Shown here: piece by piece, positions 8,630-16,467 of the stretch
Position numbering within the stretch: the stretch's first letter is position 1
How the letters are laid out: each line of letters begins with the position of its first letter
Source: Marinococcus halotolerans DSM 16375
GTDB taxonomy: Bacteria > Bacillota > Bacilli > Bacillales > Marinococcaceae
DNA: 64,000 bases
Assembly (NCBI RefSeq): GCF_000420725.1
Contig: NZ_ATVM01000001.1
Coordinates: 62,001 to 126,000, forward strand
Reading direction: 5' to 3'
The notes under the pieces: generated by a model
The model's database searches: none
Seen by the model: the letters and a program-made list of their open reading frames with translations, nothing else
What the model was told of the DNA's origin: nothing
Program-made: the position numbers and the translations under genes

Positions 8630-8663
8630 GCACCAGGGTGTTCGCATCCCGGTGCTTTTTTTG
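8630..8663 (+). terminator. Terminator after the ABC-F gene
   Basis: GCACCAGGGTG and CATCCCGGTGC form a stem with a TTCG tetraloop followed by seven T. Confidence 0.85.
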
Positions 8664-8720
8664 TGTTTATAAAGTTTTACCTACTGACTTCTTAAAAAGT
8701 TATTTTTTGTTCTATAATAA

Positions 8721-8741
8721 TTACGGTAAATGAAATTTTTA
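8721..8741 (+). repeat. Intergenic motif, copy 1 of 4
   Basis: TTACGGTAAATGAAATTTTT belongs to a four-copy family (others at 21576, 33295 and 56447) with consensus WTACRGTANRTGAAATT. All copies have the same orientation and lie just past the 3' end of a minus-strand gene. Confidence 0.5.
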
Positions 8742-8753
8742 TTTAAACATAAT

Positions 8754-8786
8754 AATTACCGCAACCCTCTGCTGTCTACGGTAATT
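8754..8786 (-). terminator. Possible weak terminator of the protease gene
   Basis: AATTACCG and CGGTAATT form an eight-base stem with a 17-base loop, directly after the protease stop codon on the minus strand. The tail ATTATTATG is only moderately T-rich, so termination may be weak. Confidence 0.4.
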
Positions 8787-8794
8787 CGCTGCTT

Positions 8795-9565
8795 TTAATT
8801 ATCTTCTGCTTGAGCGATCATCTCACGGACACGCTCTACTGGTACTGCGAGTCCGTAGCTTTCCCCCTGCTGCTCTCTGCTCGCAAACACAACACCGGCC
8901 ACTTCTCCTGTTTCTGTCAGCACCGGGCTGCCACTGCTTCCGTTGAACACAGGAGCGTCAAGCACTAACCGGCCCTCCTCCCTCTCGATGATGGCTCCCC
9001 GATTGGCTACATCTGAAAAGCCGAGCGGATTTCCGATTACAATAACATCCGAGCCGGCAGACGCACTCGTTTCCGCCAGTGTAACACCGCCCCCTTGCCA
9101 CTGCTCTTCCAGCGTCACCACAGCAAGATCATCCTGTTTATCTACAGCAACCACTGCGGCTTCTGCAAGATCGCCCTCTTCGGTTTCGACCGCTACACTG
9201 TCCGCTCCTTCAACAACGTGATAATTGGTAATGAAAACGCTGGCGTCTTCGACGAAGAAACCGGTACCAAAAGACGTTTCCCCGTTCTCAATGGCCTGTA
9301 TTTTCGTGACTGCATTCTGCCACTCCTGCACATCCTCCTGCTTGGACAGCTCGTACGAAGCGGTTAAAAAAGACCACGCGTCCAGACGAAAGGTATCAAT
9401 TAAATAATAGGCAGATTGAAAAACCAGCATCCCTGCCATCAGCACTGCTATTACCCGAAACAAACCACGACGCTTATGTTTCGGCTTCCGCGGCGGTCCC
9501 GGCTCAAAGTCTTCCGGATCCGGCTCACCGTCGAAGCGCTCTTCCCTGTCTTCGTCTCTTCTCAT
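8795..9565 (-). CDS. Membrane-anchored trypsin-like serine protease (HtrA-like, no PDZ)
   Basis: This 256-residue protein has an acidic and then basic cytoplasmic tail (residues 1-33), one membrane segment (about 35-56), and an extracytoplasmic S1-type protease domain. The catalytic triad is visible: His116 in TNYHVVEGA, Asp146 in KQDDLAVV, and Ser211 in NGSSGSPV. Members of the DegP/HtrA group cut misfolded exported proteins, but this one stops after the protease domain and lacks a PDZ domain. ATG start six bases after GGAGAGGTG. It is divergent from the YihY-family gene (86 bp between starts). Confidence 0.88.
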   Translation of the reverse strand: MRRDEDREERFDGEPDPEDFEPGPPRKPKHKRRGLFRVIAVLMAGMLVFQSAYYLIDTFRLDAWSFLTASYELSKQEDVQEWQNAVTKIQAIENGETSFGTGFFVEDASVFITNYHVVEGADSVAVETEEGDLAEAAVVAVDKQDDLAVVTLEEQWQGGGVTLAETSASAGSDVIVIGNPLGFSDVANRGAIIEREEGRLVLDAPVFNGSSGSPVLTETGEVAGVVFASREQQGESYGLAVPVERVREMIAQAEDN

Positions 9566-9651
9566 ACACCTCTCCTTTTCCGCCCCTTCTCATTATCTAC
9601 TTCTGTATTATAATGAGAAAAAGAGATTTCCGCAAAAAGGAGGATTATCTT

Positions 9652-10458
9652 ATGCATTTTCTTCAATCTTTCTTTAAGAAAAGCATCGAAGATAAAATTT
9701 ATGACATCGCGGCCCAGCTGGCTTATTACTTCCTTCTCGCCATGCTCCCTCTGTTAATGCTGTTGATCAGCATTATCGGCTTTTTCTCTATCGAAACGGA
9801 CGATATCCTCTCACTCATCAGCGCCTACGTTCCAGGCGGAGCCTTTACCATTATTCAAAACAACCTGAATACAATTTTGAATTCGCAGTCATTTGGTCTG
9901 GTATCTCTTAGCACAGCTGCTACTCTCTGGCTGAGCCTCCTGGGGACATTTGCCATTATTCGTGCGATTAATGCTGCCTATCGCCTAAAGGTCCCTTCTC
10001 TATTATCCATGTTGGGAAAAGGCATCATTATTGTTTTGTCTCTGTTGCTCGCCATTATTTTATCCCTGTTGCTTCCTATCTACGGTCAACCGCTCGGTGC
10101 CTTTCTTTTTCGCTTTATCGGCCTCGATGGTTATTTCCTGCAGCTGTGGAGCTGGATTCGCTGGGTTATCAGCTTTTTCGTCATAGGGGCGATCCTTGCC
10201 ATGATTTATAAAGTAGTACCCAACCGCAGAACCACCTGGAAGGAATCCCTTCCCGGGGCTACCCTGGCCCTGTTCACCTGGCAGGCAGCTTCTTTTGGAT
10301 TCTCGTTTTACGTCAGCATCAGTGATTATTCTATGATATATGGCAATCTGGGGAATTTAATCGTGCTGATGCTATGGTTTTATCTTACAGGGTTCGCCAT
10401 TCTTCTAGGCGGAGAATGGAATGCCTGTCTCCATGAAAGAGACAATAAAACTATTTGA
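9652..10458 (+). CDS. YihY/BrkB family membrane protein
   Basis: A 268-residue integral membrane protein of the YihY (UPF0761, BrkB) family with about six membrane helices. Recognisable parts are AAQLAYYFLLAMLPLLMLL near the start, the middle LWLSLLGTFAIIRAINAAY, YKVVPNRRTTWKESLPGA, and the C-terminal YGNLGNLIVLMLWFYLTG. The name ribonuclease BN is historical; its true role is unclear. The ATG at 9652 follows AAAAGGAGG, while the longer frame from 9613 has no binding site. It ends 14 bp before the convergent cyclotransferase-like gene, without a clear terminator between them. Confidence 0.88.
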   Translation: MHFLQSFFKKSIEDKIYDIAAQLAYYFLLAMLPLLMLLISIIGFFSIETDDILSLISAYVPGGAFTIIQNNLNTILNSQSFGLVSLSTAATLWLSLLGTFAIIRAINAAYRLKVPSLLSMLGKGIIIVLSLLLAIILSLLLPIYGQPLGAFLFRFIGLDGYFLQLWSWIRWVISFFVIGAILAMIYKVVPNRRTTWKESLPGATLALFTWQAASFGFSFYVSISDYSMIYGNLGNLIVLMLWFYLTGFAILLGGEWNACLHERDNKTI

Positions 10459-10472
10459 ATATATTTTTGGCT

Positions 10473-10868
10473 TCAATCCTGTCTCTTCCCGCAGGACAAC
10501 AGATGCTCACGCCAGGACCCTGAAGGAATAAGTGGATAGCACCCTGCCTGCGAAAGGGAGTACGTGTATATCCACCCTTCTCTTTCTTTCTCAGCGTCTT
10601 TTACCCACACCCTTTCGTATTCATTTACCTGGCCCGGCTGTTCATACTGCTCAAGCCAATCCAACACGCTCATAGCTCCTTCATCTATATGTATCCATTC
10701 GCCTACAACTATCATTCCGTTATCATCGACAACAACTGCAGGGTACGGCCCAGTGTTGTATAAATATCCCTTCACTCTTCCTTGTTCTGTTTTATATACA
10801 CTATTCTCGATATAATGATAGTTGTTTAATTTTTGCAACAGTGTTCCATATACAAATACTATCTGCAT
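10473..10868 (-). CDS. Gamma-glutamylcyclotransferase-like protein (YtfP/AIG2 fold)
   Basis: A 131-residue protein with the AIG2-like fold: it opens with IVFVYGTLL, the substrate-binding loop of this family, followed by KGYLYNTGPYPAVVVDDNG and a VVGEWIHIDEGAMSVLDWLEQYE stretch whose Glu is the likely catalytic acid. Members include cyclotransferases that act on gamma-glutamyl amines or dipeptides; the substrate here is unknown. The start at 10868 has an excellent GGAGGAGG binding site; ten more residues in the same frame precede it but are not needed. It is divergent from the esterase gene. Confidence 0.8.
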   Translation of the reverse strand: MQIVFVYGTLLQKLNNYHYIENSVYKTEQGRVKGYLYNTGPYPAVVVDDNGMIVVGEWIHIDEGAMSVLDWLEQYEQPGQVNEYERVWVKDAEKEREGWIYTYSLSQAGCYPLIPSGSWREHLLSCGKRQD

Positions 10869-10963
10869 TATGAACCTCCTCCAATTGACAAAATTCATGT
10901 CTGAAGCTATAATAATCCTTAGTAAATTAATCAGAATAGTTCACTTTAAAGGAGGGATTAACC

Positions 10964-11743
10964 ATGCCTCAGGTTCCCCGGGTGCTCCCTGGCGCTGAAT
11001 CGCTTTATTTCCCTGGTGGCAAAACAGCTGTACTGTTCTGTCACGGTTTTTTAGGCACTCCGCAGAGTGTGCAGCATGTATGCCAACGGATAGCACTAAA
11101 TGGGTTTACGGTTTATGCTCCCAGACTACAAGGCCATGGCACCTCCTATCAAGATCTTGCACGCTTTACGCACCACGATTGGGTCAAGGACATTCATACC
11201 GCGTACCGGTCGCTCCGCGCTAAACACAGCCGTGTTTTTATTGCTGGGCAGTCCATGGGTGGAACCCTCGCCCTTCACACCGCTGCTTTCTTTCAGGATG
11301 CTGCTGGTATTGCTTTAATAAACCCAGCCATAGACGTTCCGGAAATGGAGCGTGCGGTTACGCAGACGTCTGCTGCTTTCATTAAAGAAGAGCGTCCTGA
11401 TATTCGGACTCCTCAAGAAGAAGAAATTACGTATTCCCACGTTCCGACAGCTTCAGTACATTCTCTGCTTGAGTTAACCGCCTCCGTGAGCCCGCAGGTA
11501 TCTTCTATTTCATGTCCGGCGTTTGTCGCAGCATCACGAATCGATCATGTTGTACCGCCGGCCAATGCCGTCGCTATACACGAGAACCTTTCTTCTTCTT
11601 TTAAATCATTTGAGTGGCTCGAACATTCCTATCATGTAGCGACGCTTGATGCTGACCGGGATTTCCTTGCCGAACGTTTATCCTCCTGGATGTCTTCGGT
11701 CGTTTCTGCTGATTATTTCTCTCCTCATAATTACATTATGTAA
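10964..11743 (+). CDS. Carboxylesterase / alpha-beta hydrolase (Est30/YvaK-like)
   Basis: A 259-residue alpha/beta hydrolase similar to the bacillary Est30/YvaK carboxylesterases. The oxyanion strand is LFCHGFLGTP, the nucleophile Ser97 sits in GQSMGG, the acid is Asp194 in SRIDHVVP, and the base is His224 in HSYHVATLD. It is predicted to be cytosolic and to hydrolyse short-chain esters. In many bacilli the gene precedes rnr and smpB; here it stands alone, closed by a strong terminator. ATG start follows AAAGGAGGG. Confidence 0.88.
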   Translation: MPQVPRVLPGAESLYFPGGKTAVLFCHGFLGTPQSVQHVCQRIALNGFTVYAPRLQGHGTSYQDLARFTHHDWVKDIHTAYRSLRAKHSRVFIAGQSMGGTLALHTAAFFQDAAGIALINPAIDVPEMERAVTQTSAAFIKEERPDIRTPQEEEITYSHVPTASVHSLLELTASVSPQVSSISCPAFVAASRIDHVVPPANAVAIHENLSSSFKSFEWLEHSYHVATLDADRDFLAERLSSWMSSVVSADYFSPHNYIM

Positions 11744-11746
11744 ACC

Positions 11747-11778
11747 AAAAGGAGCTGCAATCACTGCAGCTCCTTTTT
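11747..11778. terminator. Bidirectional terminator between esterase and small gene
   Basis: AAAGGAGCTGCA and TGCAGCTCCTTT form a perfect 12-base stem with a five-base loop, with T runs on one side and A runs on the other. It sits between two convergent genes. Confidence 0.85.
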
Positions 11779-11981
11779 TATTCTTCTTCAAAGTAGTCTT
11801 TATAAAACCCGCCGACACGCCCGGTATTGTCGATAATGAAAATAAATTCATCCGTTTCGTTTTTTACCGGATACTGCTTTCCCGGGGTCAGCACGCTGTC
11901 CACCTTGTATTTGGCTGCTTGTGCATGCCTGCATGTTACATATTTTAAGGTTTCACTATTTTTCCACTGCTCATGGATCAT
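11778..11981 (-). CDS. Small conserved Bacillaceae protein (DUF6501-like)
   Basis: This 67-residue protein resembles a small family seen across bacilli (DUF6501), with the shape TVTC-H-A near the start, VLTPGKQYPVKNETDEFIFIIDN in the middle, and GRVGGFYKDYFE at the end. The middle looks like a small beta-barrel. Function unknown. The ATG at 11981 follows TAGGAGG by six bases, so the six upstream in-frame codons are left out. It shares a bidirectional terminator with the esterase gene. Confidence 0.75.
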   Translation of the reverse strand: MIHEQWKNSETLKYVTCRHAQAAKYKVDSVLTPGKQYPVKNETDEFIFIIDNTGRVGGFYKDYFEEE

Positions 11982-12052
11982 GATAAGCCTCCTAATCATC
12001 TGAGTATTTGTTTATTGTAGCATATCACCTGCCGCGACGCCGCCATTGATAC

Positions 12053-12080
12053 AAAAAGCGCTCCTTCGAAAAGGAGCGCC
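12053..12080 (-). terminator. Terminator of the nucleoside transporter gene
   Basis: On the minus strand GGCGCTCCTT and AAGGAGCGC pair across a TTCG loop, followed by five T. Confidence 0.85.
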
Positions 12081-12096
12081 TGCGATAGTACTTGGT

Positions 12097-13305
12097 TTAC
12101 AGTACGAACATGCCGGCAATCGATGCACTCAAGAGCGATACTAAAGCCCCCGCTGCTACTGCTTTCAATCCCATTTGAGCGATATCATTGCGGCGTGTCG
12201 GCGCCAGTGAAGCGAAGCCGCCTAAAATGATAGCAAGGGACGAAAGGTTTGCAAATCCACAAAGCGCAAAGGTAATGATTGCCTGGGATTTTTCGCTGAA
12301 GGAATCAATTTCCGGTGCAAAGTTCGCGTATGCGACAAATTCATTCAAGATCAACTTTTGGCCGATAAATCCGCCGGCCTGAAGAGCTTCACTCCACGGA
12401 ACGCCTATCATAAAGGCTACTGGAGCGAACACATAACCAAGAAGCAGTTCAAGCGTAATGCCGTCAGCACCAAACAACCCAAAAATTGCACCAAGCAACA
12501 GATTAACCAGCGCAATCAAAGCAACAAACGCAATCAGCATCGCCCCGACGTTCAAAGCAAGCTGGAGGCCGGTAGAAGCTCCGCGGGCTGCTGCGTCGAT
12601 CACGTTGTGGGACTCCGTGTCTTTTTCCACTTTAATTTCATCCGTGGTCAGACTGAGGTCCGGCTCCGGGAAAATCACTTTCGCAATAATCAGACCGCCC
12701 GGCGCAGCCATGAAGCTCGCTGCAAGCAGATAATCCAATGGGATGCCAAGCCCTGCATAACCAAACAGTACCGAACCGGCCACCGATCCGAGTCCGCCGG
12801 TCATAACAGCGAACAGTTCGGACTTTGTCATGTTCGGCAAAAACGGACGAACCACAAGCGGTGCTTCCGTCTGTCCGACGAATACGTTGGCTGCCGCTGA
12901 CATGGATTCGGCTTTACTCGTTTTCAGCAGCGCGGAAAGTACCCCGCCGATAAATTTGATGATTACCTGCATAACTCCGACGTAGTACAAAATACCGATC
13001 AGTGAGGAGAAAAAGATAATAACTGGAAGCACGGTAAACGCAAACGCGCCAGTTTCTGTAATATCTTCTCCAAACAGGAATATGTATCCTTCACTGGCAG
13101 TATCTATCACTGCCTGGACAGCACGCACCAAACCTTCGAATAAACTACTTCCCCAAGGCGACCCCAATACTAAGAATGCAAATACGAGCTGGAACAGGAG
13201 CCCTACGAGTACGGGACGAAAACGAATTGATTTTTTGCGGGAAGATAGTAAAAAAGCTAAAAACAGGACAAAAACAATTCCCATCAATCCCCATAATATG
13301 TTCAT
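12097..13305 (-). CDS. nupC: Concentrative nucleoside transporter (NupC family)
   Basis: A 402-residue membrane protein of the CNT/NupC family, which takes up nucleosides with protons or sodium. Diagnostic stretches are SAAANVFVGQTEAPLVVRP (about residues 156-174), the TGGLGSVAGSVLFGYA helix, and the C-terminal FALCGFANLSSLAIILGG. About eight to ten membrane helices are expected. Bacillus genomes carry several copies (NupC, YxjA, YutK) and I cannot tell which one this is. It stands alone between its terminator and an upstream region that holds a cre-like site, so carbon catabolite control is possible. Confidence 0.88.
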   Translation of the reverse strand: MNILWGLMGIVFVLFLAFLLSSRKKSIRFRPVLVGLLFQLVFAFLVLGSPWGSSLFEGLVRAVQAVIDTASEGYIFLFGEDITETGAFAFTVLPVIIFFSSLIGILYYVGVMQVIIKFIGGVLSALLKTSKAESMSAAANVFVGQTEAPLVVRPFLPNMTKSELFAVMTGGLGSVAGSVLFGYAGLGIPLDYLLAASFMAAPGGLIIAKVIFPEPDLSLTTDEIKVEKDTESHNVIDAAARGASTGLQLALNVGAMLIAFVALIALVNLLLGAIFGLFGADGITLELLLGYVFAPVAFMIGVPWSEALQAGGFIGQKLILNEFVAYANFAPEIDSFSEKSQAIITFALCGFANLSSLAIILGGFASLAPTRRNDIAQMGLKAVAAGALVSLLSASIAGMFVL

Positions 13306-13461
13306 ATACCCACCACCATGTATGTAAGATTGATCTAATCCTTAAAGAATAGATCAAAGTTAATGTATCAAAAGGCGGGCATGAAGTAAATAACTATCTA
13401 CTCTTATGCTTAAAAATTATGTAATTTCTCAATTATCAGTAAGTTTACACCGCTATTAATA

Positions 13462-13475
13462 AGAAAGCGGTTACG
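13462..13475. promoter_or_regulatory. Possible cre (CcpA) site upstream of nupC
   Basis: AGAAAGCGGTTACG matches 12 of 14 positions of the cre consensus TGWAANCGNTNWCA. It lies about 160 bp upstream of the nupC start. Confidence 0.35.
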
Positions 13476-13496
13476 AAATTCGCAGATGATAAAATT

Positions 13497-13528
13497 AGAA
13501 AACCCTGGTAAATCCTCAGGGTTTTCTA
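13497..13528 (-). terminator. Terminator of the unknown gene ending at 13542
   Basis: AGAAAACCCTG and CAGGGTTTTCT pair across a 10-base loop, just after the gene on the minus strand. Confidence 0.75.
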
Positions 13529-13541
13529 CACAATATTATAT

Positions 13542-14030
13542 CTACTCCACGCTTAATCGCAGATCAGGCAAGTGATTTAAAATAAACTGAGCTTTATTTG
13601 TGTCTACCTTCATTTTAAACTGGCGGTAATATTTTAATGCTGTTTCAAAATGTGCAGGCATATGATGATATTCATCCATCACCCGGTCAAAGGCGTCGTA
13701 GGCAAGCATTAATGAACTGACCATCTCTGTAAGAGGTAAAATATATTTATCAGTGCCATGGTGCGGAGATGTGCACAGTGTCATCTGCTCTACCTGGTCG
13801 TCAAAAAAAGCAGCAGCATCCTCTACGTACGGACGATACACGGATTGAACACTTTTTGCTTTTTCTTCAAAATACGAGCGCCATTCGCGGCAGAAACTGA
13901 TCATGTACGGAAGATCGTCCCTTGTAATAACGATATCAAAGCCTGCCTGGCGGACACGGTCCATACTCATTGGTTCCATCTTTTCCTGGTGTAAAGGCAG
14001 ATAAAAGAATTTGCGACGATACGCTTTCAT
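13542..14030 (-). CDS. Unknown cytosolic protein
   Basis: A 162-residue protein with no membrane segment or signal peptide. It opens with a basic and aromatic stretch (KAYRRKFFYLPLHQ) and has a central helical part rich in Phe, Tyr and acidic residues (EWRSYFEEKAKSV, DAAAFFDDQVEQM), ending in a short basic helix and NHLPDLRLSVE. I do not recognise the family. The ATG at 14030 has a GGGGTG binding site; eleven upstream in-frame codons lack one. It is a single-gene unit with its own terminator. Confidence 0.7.
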   Translation of the reverse strand: MKAYRRKFFYLPLHQEKMEPMSMDRVRQAGFDIVITRDDLPYMISFCREWRSYFEEKAKSVQSVYRPYVEDAAAFFDDQVEQMTLCTSPHHGTDKYILPLTEMVSSLMLAYDAFDRVMDEYHHMPAHFETALKYYRQFKMKVDTNKAQFILNHLPDLRLSVE

Positions 14031-14140
14031 GCTGCACCCCGTCTTTCTACTATTTTCGAGCATATTTTAAAATATTATAACATCTTGCTCTAGTGTTTCC
14101 TACTGTTTTCCTTACTTTTTTTAGATTGGCCGTGCCCTGG

Positions 14141-15193
14141 CTACCATTCAAAGGAAAAAGGCATGTTCGTATCTACAGCCCCCCGGATTTTTGTGATCCG
14201 CAGCGGTTCTTCATTCAGCCAGCCCGCAAACGGAAGAAGTACCGGATACCGGTTCCCGCCGATACCCACGTTTATCTTTTTTTCCGCAGGAAGGTATTGC
14301 GCTGTATGAATAGTGCCCGACCAGTGTTCATAATCATTCGAATAAATAGAGTCGGTGTCATGATTAAAGCGGGCGAAGGCACTGTAGGCTGTTTCCCGGC
14401 TCCAGTCGATGGAGCGGATGCGGGATTCTCGTTCCCGGGAATTGCCCATCAAATGGCGGTTTTCCTGCCGCATGAATGGCATGTTAAAATGATTGGTGCA
14501 GGCTACTTCCCCTGGAGGACGCACAGCAGTGCCACGGGGTGACGCTTCCACCACTGCGCTCTCTCCATAGGCGTCCATCATGGAGTAGTTGAACGAGTGC
14601 CGGTGCGGCAGTTCCTGCAGAAGTCGGACCGCCTCTGCTGTGCTCCGGCACGTTTCGAGTACAATCCGGAGCAGGTTGGAGCAGACAATCCCAGGCTTTG
14701 GCTTAATGCGGTGGACAAAATGATAGCCGATAGAAAGGCCGTATTCATTCATCGCATCCGAACGGCCGATAATCCGCTGAGCAAACCCCGCCGTGCCAGG
14801 TCCATTGACTGGCTTAGTGAATAAAAACCGTCCTTCATACGTACTCGGCAGGTAGTCATAGTTTCGAATGTACATGCCGTTGGCCATCAGCCCGCTGCAT
14901 CCGGAACGCACCTTTGATGCCTGATAGCCGCTGAATTCCTGGAGTACATCCTGAAACGGCCACTCCAGCCCTTCAGCCAGGCCCTTCAGTTCTTCCCACA
15001 AACCAGGCACGTACAGCTGGTAAAGTTTTTTTACGTCTTCTATCGGAACATCAAATTTCGCAAGCGAACGATTTAAACGCTCATTATAATGGTAACGAAC
15101 GAGCGGCGTGTCTTTTAAGTAGCGGCCCTGCTTATAGCCGATGTCTGCATAGGTTCCCTTGTATGCTTTTACGTCAACATGAATATTTTTCAT
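14141..15193 (-). CDS. C45-family Ntn hydrolase (acyl-CoA:6-APA acyltransferase-like)
   Basis: This 350-residue protein resembles peptidase family C45, Ntn hydrolases that self-cleave so that a Cys becomes the N-terminal nucleophile. That Cys is probably Cys99 in RSGCSGLM, after a 98-residue propeptide-like region; it is followed by GMYIRNYDYLP with the conserved Arg and Asn-Tyr-Asp. FTKPVNGPGTAGFAQRIIG and AMNEYGLSIGYHFV are further family marks. Substrates of bacillary members are largely unknown (amide or peptide bonds of acylated amines). No export signal is seen. ATG start follows AAAGGAG. The gene lies 130 bp downstream of an unknown gene but a terminator separates them. Confidence 0.82.
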   Translation of the reverse strand: MKNIHVDVKAYKGTYADIGYKQGRYLKDTPLVRYHYNERLNRSLAKFDVPIEDVKKLYQLYVPGLWEELKGLAEGLEWPFQDVLQEFSGYQASKVRSGCSGLMANGMYIRNYDYLPSTYEGRFLFTKPVNGPGTAGFAQRIIGRSDAMNEYGLSIGYHFVHRIKPKPGIVCSNLLRIVLETCRSTAEAVRLLQELPHRHSFNYSMMDAYGESAVVEASPRGTAVRPPGEVACTNHFNMPFMRQENRHLMGNSRERESRIRSIDWSRETAYSAFARFNHDTDSIYSNDYEHWSGTIHTAQYLPAEKKINVGIGGNRYPVLLPFAGWLNEEPLRITKIRGAVDTNMPFSFEW

Positions 15194-15283
15194 CGGTCTT
15201 TTGGACTCCTTTGCCCTGCTTTTCTGTTCGATTTTAAGTATAGAAAAAATAAGCTCATTTATCGAACCATATGCACATCAGCA

Positions 15284-15311
15284 TAAAAAAACGCCCAGAA
15301 ACCGGGCGTTT
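15284..15311 (-). terminator. Terminator of the unknown gene ending at 15327
   Basis: AAACGCCC and GGGCGTTT pair across an AGAAACC loop; on the minus strand this is followed by seven T. Confidence 0.8.
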
Positions 15312-15326
15312 GAAAAATTTTAATTT

Positions 15327-15761
15327 TTAAAGGCAGGACCAGCGTCTTACATCGCTGATGAGTTCGAGGGTTTCGCTGTCGCGAAAAGCAGTATGCTCGA
15401 GCGTTTCTTTAAACAGATAGATGACAATGGTATGGCGGTCCCGGTTATCAATCATTTCTACGCCGGTCTTCCCTTCATTACCATGCACAATATCGAGATC
15501 CAGGCGTTCGCTTACATCTTCAATGGAAGTTCTGCCTTTCGGAATATCAAGTACCACTTTCAGGAAGTTTTCCCTGTCATCATTAATCATGCCCCAGCGC
15601 TTTCCGAACCAGGCACGGCATCCGGTCATGCTTACTAACGTATATCCATACGGAGGAGTCGGGACAAGTTTTGTACTGGCCCACCCTCTTAATTCCATCG
15701 CGTTTGACAATTCTTTCGCCTTTTCCTGAACGAATGTCAGTTGATTTTCCTGTACTTCCAT
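15327..15761 (-). CDS. Unknown cytosolic protein
   Basis: A 144-residue soluble protein. Visible parts are a helical start (FVQEKAKELSNAMELRGWAS), a beta-rich middle with YGYTLVSMTGCRAWFGKRWG, the acidic GRTSIEDVSERLDLD, and a C-terminal strand RHTIVIYLFKE. It has no membrane segment and I do not recognise the family. The ATG start follows AAGGAGG by seven bases. It is monocistronic, divergent from the zinc-finger gene at 16029. Confidence 0.75.
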   Translation of the reverse strand: MEVQENQLTFVQEKAKELSNAMELRGWASTKLVPTPPYGYTLVSMTGCRAWFGKRWGMINDDRENFLKVVLDIPKGRTSIEDVSERLDLDIVHGNEGKTGVEMIDNRDRHTIVIYLFKETLEHTAFRDSETLELISDVRRWSCL

Positions 15762-16028
15762 TTTATAGCCTCCTTAAAAATCTCGTTTTACCGCTTGGTT
15801 TGCCTACCACTCCCCACGATATACATTCGTCCATGTGTGTAAATAAATATATCATAATTGAAAGCGGTTGTCGATAAAATGAAAGAAAATTCAAACAATG
15901 TTCTCTGTTGCATTCACTTGGAATGCTTTCTCATTATACCTTATTTTCATACTTTTAAAACATCTCGTAAAAATTGCACTTTTACTGTTAGAATACGATA
16001 GAGAGTGTTAATATAAGGAGATGAGTTT

Positions 16029-16367
16029 TTGAGCTGTTCAAAGGTGAAAGTTCGAGGCGTTTCTTTAGATGAAGAAACAAGATGCGCCCATTATCATACA
16101 TCTGTCGATATTGTTGCCATGAAGTTTTATTGCTGTGGACGCTGGTACAGTTGCCACACGTGTCATGAAGAAAGCGAGAGCCACCCCATAGAACCCTGGC
16201 CTTCTTCTTTATTTTCCGAAGAAGCAGTTTTGTGTGGAAAGTGCTGGCACACTATGAGCGTGTCTGCTTATCTTCATGCTGATCATCGATGCCCGAATTG
16301 TCATGCGGCATTCAACCCAGGATGCCAGCGCCATGCTTCTATCTATTTTTCGATGTCACAGGGCTGA
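16029..16367 (+). CDS. CHY zinc finger protein
   Basis: A 112-residue protein of the CHY-type zinc finger family, which binds several zinc ions through Cys-His pairs. The characteristic CHY-like motif is CAHYHT (about residues 19-24), followed by FYCCGRWYSCHTCHEE, CGKCW and CPNCHAAFNPGC, giving ten or more Cys/His ligands. Bacterial members are short, with no known role. The start is a TTG nine bases after AAGGAG; no ATG lies nearby. A weak hairpin follows the stop. Confidence 0.85.
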   Translation: MSCSKVKVRGVSLDEETRCAHYHTSVDIVAMKFYCCGRWYSCHTCHEESESHPIEPWPSSLFSEEAVLCGKCWHTMSVSAYLHADHRCPNCHAAFNPGCQRHASIYFSMSQG

Positions 16368-16386
16368 GAAATTTTTGAAAACCATT

Positions 16387-16408
16387 AGGTCTTCCTGACC
16401 TTTCTTTT
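16387..16408 (+). terminator. Weak terminator-like hairpin after the CHY gene
   Basis: AGGTC and GACCT form a five-base stem with a short loop, followed by TTTCTTTT. The stem is short. Confidence 0.3.
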
Positions 16409-16467
16409 CAACATAAATGCCTTTATTATAGATTAGTCGTTAATAGGTGAAGCACAGGCGGAGTCAA

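Noticed and set aside
12092-12106. TTACAGTACG sequence like the start of the four-copy motif
   Set aside because: It is the coding end of nupC and lacks the TGAAATT half.
15859-15872. Second cre-like sequence (TGAAAGCGGTTGTC)
   Set aside because: Only 11 of 14 positions fit and the three mismatches are together at one end.
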